A DNA stretch of 64,000 nucleotides, from assembly GCF_014641945.1 (NCBI RefSeq), contig NZ_BMIJ01000001.1:186001-250000 (forward strand). The letters are read 5' to 3'. Below are positions 1 through 7,038 of the stretch, piece by piece. The DNA is from Marinobacterium zhoushanense (GTDB taxonomy: Bacteria; Pseudomonadota; Gammaproteobacteria; Pseudomonadales; Balneatricaceae). A program made the translations under genes and the position numbers. The notes beneath the pieces are model-generated. The model saw only the letters and a list, made by a program, of their open reading frames with translations. It ran no database searches and was not told the origin of the DNA. Every line of letters begins with the position of its first letter. The stretch's first letter is position 1.

Positions 1-768
1 ATGGCGGGGGCACTGTCGGCGCTGGGCATGGCGCTCACGGTGTTGCTGTTCGCGCCGCTGTTCGAGAGTCTGCCCCGTGCGGTTCTAGCCGCCATTATCA
101 TTGTTGCGGTGCTCAGCCTTGTTGACCTGGCCGCCCTCAAGCGCACCTGGCAGTATGCCTGGCAGGACGGTGCGGCGATGCTGGCGACGATGCTCGGCGT
201 GCTGCTGATCAACATCGAGACCGGCCTGCTAATGGGCCTGGGCCTGTCGCTGCTGCTGTTTCTCTGGCGTACCAGCCAGCCGCATATTGCGGTCATCGGT
301 CAGCTGCCCGGCAGTCAGCACTTTCGCAACGTGGCGCGCTTCCACGTCGTCGAGAGCCATAGCGTGCTGTCGGTCCGGGTGGATGAGAACCTCTACTTCC
401 CCAATGCCCGCTACCTGGAGGATCGCATCTCCGAACTGGTCGCCGCCCGCCCCGGAATCAGCCATCTGGTGTTGATGTGCTCCGGCGTCAACCTGATAGA
501 TGCCAGCGCATTGGAAAGCCTGGAGGCGATCGGCGAGCGCCTGCACGCCGCCGGGATTCAGCTGCACCTGTCCGAGGTGAAGGGGCCGGTCATGGACCGA
601 CTGCGCCGTGCGCGCTTCCTCGACCTGTTCGGCGGCAGGGTCTTCATCAGCCACTATGAGGCATTGCTAATGCTGGACCCACAGACGACGCGAAACACGC
701 TGAACGCTTTGGCCTCACACTGTCCGATTCAATCGAATCTAAAACCCGTAAAGGAGAAACCGGAATGA
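1..768 (+). CDS. SulP-family anion transporter, C-terminal part with STAS domain (5' truncated by window edge)
   Basis: The 255 visible residues are the C-terminal part of a SulP-type secondary anion (sulfate or bicarbonate) transporter. Residues 1-90 hold three to four hydrophobic membrane segments, and residues from about 110 to 220 form a cytoplasmic STAS domain with the characteristic stretch GVNLIDASALESL. Whole SulP proteins have 500-700 residues, so the first ATG in the window is almost certainly an internal methionine and the gene starts upstream. The last codons overlap the next gene by four bases (ATGA), so the two are translationally coupled. The substrate cannot be decided from this fragment. 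Confidence 0.88.
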   Translation: MAGALSALGMALTVLLFAPLFESLPRAVLAAIIIVAVLSLVDLAALKRTWQYAWQDGAAMLATMLGVLLINIETGLLMGLGLSLLLFLWRTSQPHIAVIGQLPGSQHFRNVARFHVVESHSVLSVRVDENLYFPNARYLEDRISELVAARPGISHLVLMCSGVNLIDASALESLEAIGERLHAAGIQLHLSEVKGPVMDRLRRARFLDLFGGRVFISHYEALLMLDPQTTRNTLNALASHCPIQSNLKPVKEKPE

Positions 769-1145
769 AAACTGCGCACGAACTGGTTGTAGAAGCCAAG
801 CAACAGATTGCGGAGATCGGTCTCGATGACGCGGAACTGGCGGTTCAACGGGCCGACGTGGTGATCGATGTGCGCGAACCTGATGAGTATCAGTCGGGCC
901 ACCTGCCCGGCGCGATCAACATCCCCCGCGGCATGCTGGAGTTTCGGCTCAGCAACGATGACAAGCTCTCGGCACGGGACCTCAACCTGGTGCTGTACTG
1001 CAAGACCAGCGGTCGCGCCGCGCTCTCGGCTTTAAGCCTGAAGGCGATGGGTTATCTGCATGTGCTATCTATCGCGGGAGGCTTCGACGCCTGGGTCAAT
1101 GCCGACAAACCGGTGACTCATCCCAACCTGCCGGATTTCGAGTGA
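765..1145 (+). CDS. Rhodanese-like sulfurtransferase, single domain
   Basis: A 126-residue single rhodanese domain. The motif VVIDVREPDEYQSGHLPGA marks the start of the fold, and the active-site loop CKTSGRAA carries the catalytic cysteine that forms a persulfide. There is no signal peptide, so it should act in the cytoplasm. The ribosome site AAGGAG lies eight bases before the ATG, inside the end of the SulP gene, which it overlaps by four bases. This suggests sulfur handling coupled to anion transport, but the acceptor is unknown. A strong terminator follows. Confidence 0.9.
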   Translation: MKTAHELVVEAKQQIAEIGLDDAELAVQRADVVIDVREPDEYQSGHLPGAINIPRGMLEFRLSNDDKLSARDLNLVLYCKTSGRAALSALSLKAMGYLHVLSIAGGFDAWVNADKPVTHPNLPDFE

Positions 1146-1166
1146 GCATCCGCTATGGCTGCAAAA

Positions 1167-1194
1167 AAAGAGCCCTGCTCAAACGGGGCTCTTT
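1167..1194 (+). terminator. Rho-independent terminator after SulP-rhodanese operon
   Basis: The arms AAAGAGCCC and GGGGCTCTTT form a hairpin with a loop of about nine bases. A-rich sequence on the left and T-rich on the right would let it work in both directions. It closes the rhodanese operon. Confidence 0.8.
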
Positions 1195-1309
1195 ATCACG
1201 GTTTATCACTATTCGTCACTGCATAGTGGACTCTCGACCCTGTATCCGACGTCGGGATCAGGCTCTACCTTTATCCGCTTTCGCTAACCCTGCACTGCAA
1301 GCCAGCTGC

Positions 1310-1630
1310 TTATAGGCCAGTTAAGGTGTTCAGCTTATCCGCAACCAGATCCTTATCGACCTTGACCGGAATATCCGTTCTGCGCCGCCCATAGGGCGAT
1401 ATGGGTATCAGCTCGCTCGACTCTGCGATCCGCCTACGCTTTTCGGCATTGGTCCGTCGATCGAGAATCGACTGCCGCCGCTCCTCTCCATCGTAACGGG
1501 AGAACATATAGGCTTTCCACCACTCCTCGGCCTGACTCAGCGACGCAAGATAGGTACTCAACTGCTTACCGGTGTCCGCGGTCCAGTATAAGACGATCCT
1601 GCTATCTACGAGGTCTTTGACGAGGCGCAT
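1310..1630 (-). CDS. Small basic hypothetical protein
   Basis: A 106-residue protein that I do not recognise. The start is placed at the ATG at 1630, preceded by AGAGGGG at good distance; the longer reading frame to 1696 has no better start. The N-terminal half (VKDLVDSRIVLYWTADTGKQ) is mixed, followed by WW-containing helix-like sequence. The middle is strongly basic, with repeated arginine pairs (GEERRQSILDRRTNAEKRRR). There is no signal peptide or membrane segment. It lies between the rhodanese operon and the hydrogen-sensor operon with separate flanks, so context gives no function. Confidence 0.6.
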   Translation of the reverse strand: MRLVKDLVDSRIVLYWTADTGKQLSTYLASLSQAEEWWKAYMFSRYDGEERRQSILDRRTNAEKRRRIAESSELIPISPYGRRRTDIPVKVDKDLVADKLNTLTGL

Positions 1631-1763
1631 AGTTAACCCCTCTGCTTTTGTTGTCTGCCATTTACATGTATCTAACAGCAGATTGCACGCACCCATACTG
1701 ATCTATGGCACATTTTGAAGATTTCGCAACATTTGGCTAGCGCTATGACCCCGAGGTATGAAT

Positions 1764-3215
1764 CTAATGCACCGTGCACACCATGCAGGGATCGAAACTC
1801 CTGACGATATGCTGCACCGCCACCGGATCGGTTTCGCCCTCGCGTATCGGGGCACCGACCAGCGCCTGCTCCAGCGCTCCGGGCTGACCGGCGGCATCCC
1901 GCGGTGAGAAGTTCCAGGTGGTCGGGGCGATGATCTGGTAGCGGCAGATCCGCCCCCGCTGCACCGAGATCCAGTGCCCGAGGCTGCCGCGGGCCGCCTC
2001 CATCAGGCCGACACCCTCGCCATCCTGCAGCCGCTGCGGATGGTGGCAGAACGGCTCGTCCGGCTCGATCTGCAGCGCCCACTGCTGCAGCCTGGGCAGC
2101 GTGCGTGCCAGCTCCAGCAGGCGTGCCAACATCCGGGTATGCACACTGCCGCCCTGCTCGATCACCAGCCTGGTCAACAGTGGATCCCCCGCCACCAGCG
2201 CCCGTGCCAGGGCGCCGGTCTCCACCACCTGACCATCCAGTCGCGGCGCCTTGCACCAGCTGTAGGCATCCTCTTTTTCGGCAACCGGTTCGGTCTCTCC
2301 GTGCGCCGGATGCAGCGGCGGCGCCGGCTCCATCCAGGCGTGGCTGACATCCTCTACAATCCGGCCTGGATCAAGTGCCTGAAGGCCGTTCCCCGGACTC
2401 CAGACACCGCGTGGTACCGTCTGTTCGCCCTGTAGCGCATAGTTGCCGAAACTCATGTACCGGTCGGTGGCACGGCCGAGGCGATCCAGCCCCAATTGCT
2501 CGGACAGGTGCAGGAAGGTGCGCAGGTCTCCGCCCTGCCAGGTTTTTTCCTGCTGCCAGCTGCGCAGCTGCTCGGGGGTGTGGATTGCGGTGATGCGCTC
2601 CAGGTCGTCGCCAAAGGTCACCCGCTCCAGAAAGCGTCGGAACGCGCCGAGAATGGCCACCAGGCGCAGCCGCTCCTGGCGCTGTACCGGCCGGGTCGAG
2701 CCACCGGGCTGGATGCTAAGCGTGTGCGGCCATTTCCCGGCCAGCAGCCCCATCAGGTGCAGAAACTCGGCCCGCGCCGGCAACACCTCGCGCGTCGCCT
2801 CGCCGCTGACCGCCTTGAAGCGGCTCGCCACGGCATCGAACCAGGGTTCTTTGGCGTAGCTCTCGCGGGCAAAGTCCGGCATGAAAAACAGGTAGAAATG
2901 GGTCAGCAGATCGGTCAGTGATTCATTGGCCAGGATCAGGTTGCGGCACAACTCACCGTTGCGGGTGGGTTGCATCCCCTGGCTATCCGCCAGCGCCAAC
3001 GCCGCTGCCACCGACTGGCTGACCGAGCAGATACCACAGATACGCGGCGTGTAGACCAGAGCATCCAGCGCCGGTTTATCCAGCAGTATCCGTTCAAAAC
3101 CCCGGTACAGCGTGGCGTTGACTCTGGCCCCTGTTACCCGGCCATCGGCACTGTCCAAGGTGATATCCAGGTCACCCTCGACCCGATTGAACGGTCCCAC
3201 CACTATTCGGCTCAT
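1764..3215 (-). CDS. hupV: Regulatory (H2-sensing) [NiFe] hydrogenase large subunit
   Basis: A 483-residue [NiFe] hydrogenase large subunit. The N-terminal nickel motif RICGIC (Cys60, Cys63) and the C-terminal motif DPCMVC (Cys477, Cys480) are both present. The protein ends at the sequence CTVH, exactly where energy-conserving hydrogenases are cleaved by their maturation protease. Lack of a C-terminal extension is a hallmark of the HupV/HoxC sensor class. The start codon overlaps the hupU stop by one base (TGATG). In known systems the HupUV heterodimer binds H2 in the cytoplasm and controls the kinase HupT/HoxJ, which is encoded directly upstream. Two alternative calls, catalytic uptake or bidirectional hydrogenase, are disfavoured by the missing extension and the kinase neighbour. 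Confidence 0.93.
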   Translation of the reverse strand: MSRIVVGPFNRVEGDLDITLDSADGRVTGARVNATLYRGFERILLDKPALDALVYTPRICGICSVSQSVAAALALADSQGMQPTRNGELCRNLILANESLTDLLTHFYLFFMPDFARESYAKEPWFDAVASRFKAVSGEATREVLPARAEFLHLMGLLAGKWPHTLSIQPGGSTRPVQRQERLRLVAILGAFRRFLERVTFGDDLERITAIHTPEQLRSWQQEKTWQGGDLRTFLHLSEQLGLDRLGRATDRYMSFGNYALQGEQTVPRGVWSPGNGLQALDPGRIVEDVSHAWMEPAPPLHPAHGETEPVAEKEDAYSWCKAPRLDGQVVETGALARALVAGDPLLTRLVIEQGGSVHTRMLARLLELARTLPRLQQWALQIEPDEPFCHHPQRLQDGEGVGLMEAARGSLGHWISVQRGRICRYQIIAPTTWNFSPRDAAGQPGALEQALVGAPIREGETDPVAVQHIVRSFDPCMVCTVH

Positions 3216-4210
3216 CAGTTCTTTCTCTTATGCTGCGTCGGCGGATAGATCAGCTGCTCGGAACGGGCATTCTCCTTCAGGCGCTCCGGCGTGGCGGCCT
3301 TGGACAGAGAGGCCAGCGCCACGAACCAGGCCTTGGGCATATCGGTAGGCAAGCCAACCGGGATACCGGCAATCTTCGGGGTTTCCATGAAGGCGTGGCG
3401 CGGCTCCTCGAACTCGGGTGCGGTACAGTTGATACAGGCGTAGCCTCCGCGGGTGCAGGAGCCCTCACCATTCCAGGGCCGCGTGTTGCAGTCGCCATGG
3501 GCCTGGGTACCAAGGCAGCCCAGGTGCTCCATCATGCAGCCCTGCTGTCCCAGCCGTTCGGCGCTGGCCTTGTATTCGTAGTATTCGTTGCGGGTACAGC
3601 CGTGGTGCACCAACTGGTCGGCATACAGGCGCGGCCGGCCCAGGGTATCGAGCCGCTCCGTAGCGCCTTCCTCAAGGGCCAGCTCGATCAGGGTTTCGGT
3701 GACCCAATTGGGATGTACCGGGCAGCCGGACACGTTGATTACCGGCAGTTCTCCCGCTGAACGGTAATCGCTGCCGAGCAAACCACCACGCAACTCGCCC
3801 TCGAACTGCAGCCCGGTGGCATCTGTATGGTTATCGCCGGCACTGGTGATACCGCCATAGGCTGCACAAGATCCGATCGCCAGGGTGTAACGCGCCCGTG
3901 CCGCCAGTTTTTCCACCCATTCGATCATCGGGATACCGGTACCACCAAACAGGTGAAATCGCCCCGTGCCGTTGGGCCCGCGCATCAGTGAACCTTCGAT
4001 GCAGAGCAGATCCAGCGCCAGCTCGCCATCGATGATCCGTTGCAGCAGCGCACGTACCTCGGCACCGGTCTGCTCGCTCAACGACGGGTGCCAGAGCAGC
4101 TGAATACCGGCGGCTTGGAGTGTAGTTATCAGATCCGGACTCTCGGCCCCCAACAGCGACATGGAGCAGCCGCCGCAACCGCCCGACTGCAACCAAAGCA
4201 GGTTAGCCAT
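3215..4210 (-). CDS. hupU: Regulatory (H2-sensing) [NiFe] hydrogenase small subunit
   Basis: A 331-residue iron-sulfur small subunit of the sensor hydrogenase. It starts MANLLWLQSGGCGGC, with cluster cysteines 12 and 15; further ligands are in GSCAAYGG, SGCPVHP and a cysteine-rich C-terminal third (HHGC, QQGCMMEHLGC, DCNTRPW, INC). There is no twin-arginine signal peptide, unlike membrane-bound uptake hydrogenases, which fits the soluble HupU/HoxB class. I chose the ATG at 4210 because the conserved N-terminus begins there and it overlaps the hupT stop by eight bases. A longer in-frame start at 4237 would lie inside hupT. The gene is the middle of the hupT-hupU-hupV operon. Confidence 0.93.
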   Translation of the reverse strand: MANLLWLQSGGCGGCSMSLLGAESPDLITTLQAAGIQLLWHPSLSEQTGAEVRALLQRIIDGELALDLLCIEGSLMRGPNGTGRFHLFGGTGIPMIEWVEKLAARARYTLAIGSCAAYGGITSAGDNHTDATGLQFEGELRGGLLGSDYRSAGELPVINVSGCPVHPNWVTETLIELALEEGATERLDTLGRPRLYADQLVHHGCTRNEYYEYKASAERLGQQGCMMEHLGCLGTQAHGDCNTRPWNGEGSCTRGGYACINCTAPEFEEPRHAFMETPKIAGIPVGLPTDMPKAWFVALASLSKAATPERLKENARSEQLIYPPTQHKRKN

Positions 4211-5573
4211 CGATATCGCCTCCGGGCTGCTCTTCACCTCGATTCAGTTGGGGCAGCGTCAGTCGGGCACGGGCGCCCCCCTCCGGCCGGTTGTCGATAC
4301 TGAGCGTACCGCCATGTTCATTGACGATACCGTAACTGATCGACAGCCCCAGGCCGGTGCCCTGCCCGGTCGGTTTGGTGGTAAAGAAGGGGTCGAACAG
4401 GTGCGGCAGGTTCTCCGGTTCGATGCCCGGGCCGTTGTCGGCCACCTCGAACCAGACCAGCTGGTCGGTTTGTCCGGCTCTCAAGCTCAGCGCCGGTTGC
4501 AGTTGATCGGCCACCGCATCCGCTGCGTTCTGGATCAGGTTCACCACCACCTGATGGATCTGGCCGGAGTGCCCCCACACCTGCAGCTGCTGGGGCAACT
4601 GTTCCGTAACCGCGATATCGACCTTGCTCTCCTTGACGATCCAGTGCAGCGCCGAGCGCACCACGTGGATCAGATCGAAGGGCGCTTTCTCACTGCTCTG
4701 AGTGGAGGAGAACTGGCGCAGGTCGTTGACGATCTCACGCACCCGGTCGGCGCCCTCCATTGTGCCCTCGACCAGCGAATCCAGATCCGCTATCACCCGG
4801 TCCAACCGCAACCGCTCGCGCAGCTCACGCAGCTGTTCGCGACTGGCGCCGGACTGCACCAGATCGAAATACTCCACCAGGCGGCGGGTATAGCGCTGCA
4901 ACGCGTGCATATTGCCGTAGACGAAGCTAATCGGGTTGTTCAACTCATGGGCGACGCCGGCCACCAAACGGCCGAGGGAGGCCATTTTCTCCGCCTGGAT
5001 CAGCCGCTCCTGCGCCAGTTTGAGTTCGGCATGGGCCTGGTTCAGCTCGTTAAAGGCGCGCTGCAGCTCGCCCAGCGGGCGACCGGCGACGACGACACCG
5101 ACCAGACGCCCGCGCTGATTGAAGCGGGGGGAGCAGTTCAGCGCCAGCGGCACCGGGCCGTCAACGCCTTCGATACTGATCTGCTCGTCACGCACCGGTT
5201 CGCGCCTGACCCGCTGCAGGCAGTCGATCAGCCGTGCGCGGCTGTCGCCGCTGCACAGGCTCTCCATCGGCTGATCGAGCAGCGACTCCATGGTACGGCC
5301 GGTAAGCTCCTCGAACGCCCGGTTGACCTGCTGGATCCGCCCCTCGTGGTCGCAAGCGATCAGCACGTCGCTCATCGCCGACTGCACGCTGTCGAAGAAG
5401 CTGTGGGCCTCCTCCAGCGCCGCATTCTGCTCCTCGACCTGCACCTGGTAGTGCACCAGATCGGCATAGGCCTCATCCATCTTGCGAATGACGCTGACCC
5501 AGGCTTCATCGGTCGCCGCGCTATCGCGCTGGCCATTATGCGGTTGCTGCTGTGCCATCTGTCTGCTGCTCAT
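4203..5573 (-). CDS. hupT: Sensor histidine kinase with PAS domain, HupT/HoxJ type
   Basis: A cytoplasmic PAS-histidine kinase of 456 residues from the ATG at 5573; a TTG at 5615 is also possible, as neither start has a strong ribosome site. A PAS domain covers roughly residues 55-165 and a short coiled coil links it to the kinase core. The H-box is GVAHELNNPISFVYGN with phospho-acceptor His209. N, G1 and G2 boxes follow (NLIQNAADA, DNGPGI, GTGLGLSI). No membrane segment is seen. In related systems this kinase phosphorylates the NtrC-family regulator HupR/HoxA, and its activity is modulated by HupUV. No such regulator gene lies in this window. Confidence 0.9.
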   Translation of the reverse strand: MSSRQMAQQQPHNGQRDSAATDEAWVSVIRKMDEAYADLVHYQVQVEEQNAALEEAHSFFDSVQSAMSDVLIACDHEGRIQQVNRAFEELTGRTMESLLDQPMESLCSGDSRARLIDCLQRVRREPVRDEQISIEGVDGPVPLALNCSPRFNQRGRLVGVVVAGRPLGELQRAFNELNQAHAELKLAQERLIQAEKMASLGRLVAGVAHELNNPISFVYGNMHALQRYTRRLVEYFDLVQSGASREQLRELRERLRLDRVIADLDSLVEGTMEGADRVREIVNDLRQFSSTQSSEKAPFDLIHVVRSALHWIVKESKVDIAVTEQLPQQLQVWGHSGQIHQVVVNLIQNAADAVADQLQPALSLRAGQTDQLVWFEVADNGPGIEPENLPHLFDPFFTTKPTGQGTGLGLSISYGIVNEHGGTLSIDNRPEGGARARLTLPQLNRGEEQPGGDIDG

Positions 5574-5732
5574 TGGAGGAGGCTCCAGCCTAACGCTCAG
5601 GCGAGGGAACGCCAACCTCTTCGTTACTTTCCACTCTCAGGCTCATTCGGCAGGCAGCTAACCAGTTTTTGCCATCAGCCGCCTCCCTTCATATTGGTAG
5701 GCATTGACCGTGCCGACCCGGACACTCACTGG

Positions 5733-5743
5733 TTATCGGGTAA
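5733..5743 (+). promoter_or_regulatory. Possible activator half-site pair upstream of hupE
   Basis: TTA-N5-TAA palindrome about 28 bases upstream of the -24 element of the hupE sigma-54 promoter. HupR sites in related bacteria are described as TTG-N5-CAA, so this is a relaxed match at an unusually short distance. Weak evidence. Confidence 0.25.
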
Positions 5744-5765
5744 TTGAGATCCCGCGCGATACAGC

Positions 5766-5780
5766 TGGCACCCCACTTGC
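5766..5780 (+). promoter_or_regulatory. Sigma-54 (-24/-12) promoter of hupE
   Basis: TGGCACCCCACTTGC has the invariant GG and GC dinucleotides (5767-5768 and 5779-5780) separated by exactly ten bases, and agrees with the RpoN consensus TGGCAC-N5-TTGC. Transcription should start near 5792, leaving a leader of roughly 38 bases before hupE. It implies control by an enhancer-binding protein such as HupR/HoxA. Confidence 0.85.
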
Positions 5781-5829
5781 TTTGTCAAACCCCATTCGAG
5801 CTGAAAGAACAATAGAACAGGAAGCCAAC

Positions 5830-6387
5830 ATGAAACGACACGCCCTGACCCTCTGTACACTGGCAGCACTGAGCCTGAGCCCAAGCCTTGCCTTTGCCCA
5901 CACGAGCACCGGCACAGGTCTCGCCTCCGGGCTGCTGCACCCATTGATGGGAGCCGATCACCTGCTGGCGATGTTGGCGATCGGGGTTTGGGCCGCATTG
6001 CAGCCGGGCCAGATGCGTTTTGCCATACCCGGTGCGCTCATGCTGGCACTGCTGGCCGGTTTCGGTGCGGCATTGAGCGGATTCGCCCTGCCGATGGTGG
6101 AAGGTGGTATTGCGCTGTCCGTACTGCTGCTCGGTATCCTGATCACCACCATGGTCCGCCTGCCTGCATCTGCAGCATTGTTGCTGACTGCGCTCTTCGC
6201 GCTGTTTCACGGCTTCGCCCATGGACATGAGGCCAGTGGCTCACTGACCCTTTTTGCTGTCGGCTTTATGGCCACCAGTGCCATTCTGCATTTTGGCGGT
6301 TCACTGGCTGGTCATCACCTGCGTGCATTGCCGATTTTGACCCGTAGCGCCGGTGCTGCGATTGCCGTAAGTGGCCTGATTTTTTAA
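5830..6387 (+). CDS. hupE: HupE/UreJ family membrane protein
   Basis: A 185-residue membrane protein with a cleavable signal peptide (MKRHALTLCTLAALSLSPSLAFA) and about six membrane segments. The conserved histidine-containing motif HPLMGADHLLAM and the later HGFAHGHE are typical of HupE, proposed to carry nickel for hydrogenase assembly, and of UreJ. The ATG at 5830 follows a GGAAG ribosome site and begins a perfect signal peptide; an upstream in-frame ATG at 5704 lies before the sigma-54 promoter and is not plausible. The gene is divergent from hupT and followed by its own terminator, so it is transcribed alone. Absence of urease genes favours the hydrogenase role. Confidence 0.88.
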   Translation: MKRHALTLCTLAALSLSPSLAFAHTSTGTGLASGLLHPLMGADHLLAMLAIGVWAALQPGQMRFAIPGALMLALLAGFGAALSGFALPMVEGGIALSVLLLGILITTMVRLPASAALLLTALFALFHGFAHGHEASGSLTLFAVGFMATSAILHFGGSLAGHHLRALPILTRSAGAAIAVSGLIF

Positions 6388-6440
6388 GTTAATCACCCCA
6401 TGCAGCCGGGGCTTAGGCTCGGGCTTTGCCATGTTTACCA

Positions 6441-6463
6441 CCGGGCTTAGCCCGGTTTTTTTT
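6441..6463 (+). terminator. Rho-independent terminator after hupE
   Basis: Hairpin CCGGGC-tta-GCCCGG followed directly by eight T residues. Confidence 0.92.
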
Positions 6464-6500
6464 GTGCTTTCGCCCGCGGGAGAACTGCCATCCTGTACAT

Positions 6501-6528
6501 AAAAAAGGGCCGCTTATTCTAGCGGCCC
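6501..6528 (-). terminator. Rho-independent terminator of the nirBD operon
   Basis: Hairpin with arms GGGCCGC and GCGGCCC and an eight-base loop. Read on the minus strand, it is followed by six T residues. Confidence 0.9.
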
Positions 6529-6532
6529 TGTA

Positions 6533-6600
6533 AAAAACAGCCCTGGAGACGCAAACTCCCGCCCGGTGCACAGGTTGGAGGGGGGGGACCCCGGGGCTGT
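6533..6600 (-). terminator. Upstream terminator-like structured element in the nirD 3' region
   Basis: On the minus strand the arms ACAGCCC and GGGCTGT lie about 50 bases apart around a GC-rich interior, and the right arm runs into six T residues. It sits between nirD and the compact terminator at 6501-6528, making a tandem termination region. It could also fold as the 3' end of a small RNA. Confidence 0.5.
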
Positions 6601-6641
6601 TACTCACCAGACTTGTTGTTCGTTTAATCCATCGTGCCTCA

Positions 6642-7013
6642 TCAGCCCGCCTGTTTCAGCGCCACGCGGTTGAACGGTTGGGGATCGAGCAGCAGGCGTT
6701 CACCGTCGATACGGGTCTGCCAGGTATCCAGCACCAACTCGTCATTATCCAGGCACTCGCCGCTTTCCAGGCAGTAGCGCTCCTTATACAGCGGCGAGGC
6801 GACGAACAGCTTCTCTTCGGCAGAGCCGATCAGTCCGCGCGAGAGCACGTTGGCCTTGCCCACCGGATCGTAGTTGTCGATTGCGAATACCTGTTTCTGT
6901 TCCGGGATGTAGAACAGCGCAACCTGACGTTCACCAACCAGTGCACACATGCCCGAGTCAGCGACCAGATCATCGAGGTTGCAGATATGGATCCACTCTT
7001 GTGCTGCAGTCAT
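6642..7013 (-). CDS. nirD: Assimilatory nitrite reductase (NADH) small subunit
   Basis: A 123-residue NirD protein with a Rieske-like fold that lacks the cysteine/histidine pairs of true Rieske proteins, as usual for this family. Conserved stretches include FAIDNYDPVGKANVLSRG and VASPLYKERYCLESG. It partners with NirB in cytoplasmic reduction of nitrite to ammonium. The ribosome site AGGAG lies seven bases before the ATG. It is separated from nirB by 25 bases, so the two form an operon. Confidence 0.95.
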   Translation of the reverse strand: MTAAQEWIHICNLDDLVADSGMCALVGERQVALFYIPEQKQVFAIDNYDPVGKANVLSRGLIGSAEEKLFVASPLYKERYCLESGECLDNDELVLDTWQTRIDGERLLLDPQPFNRVALKQAG

Positions 7014-7038
7014 GATGTTCTCCTAAATAAACGGGCTG

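Noticed and set aside
1..3. ATG at the first base as the true start of the SulP gene
   Set aside because: The protein would lack most of its membrane domain; the ATG is simply the first in-frame methionine of a truncated gene.
1764..4210. Calling hupV-hupU a catalytic uptake hydrogenase
   Set aside because: There is no C-terminal maturation extension, no twin-arginine signal and no cytochrome b gene, and a PAS kinase is co-encoded.
4161..5747. A 528-codon open frame on the plus strand opposite hupT
   Set aside because: It is antisense to a kinase with every expected motif; its composition (Gln, Arg, His rich) is that of a shadow frame.
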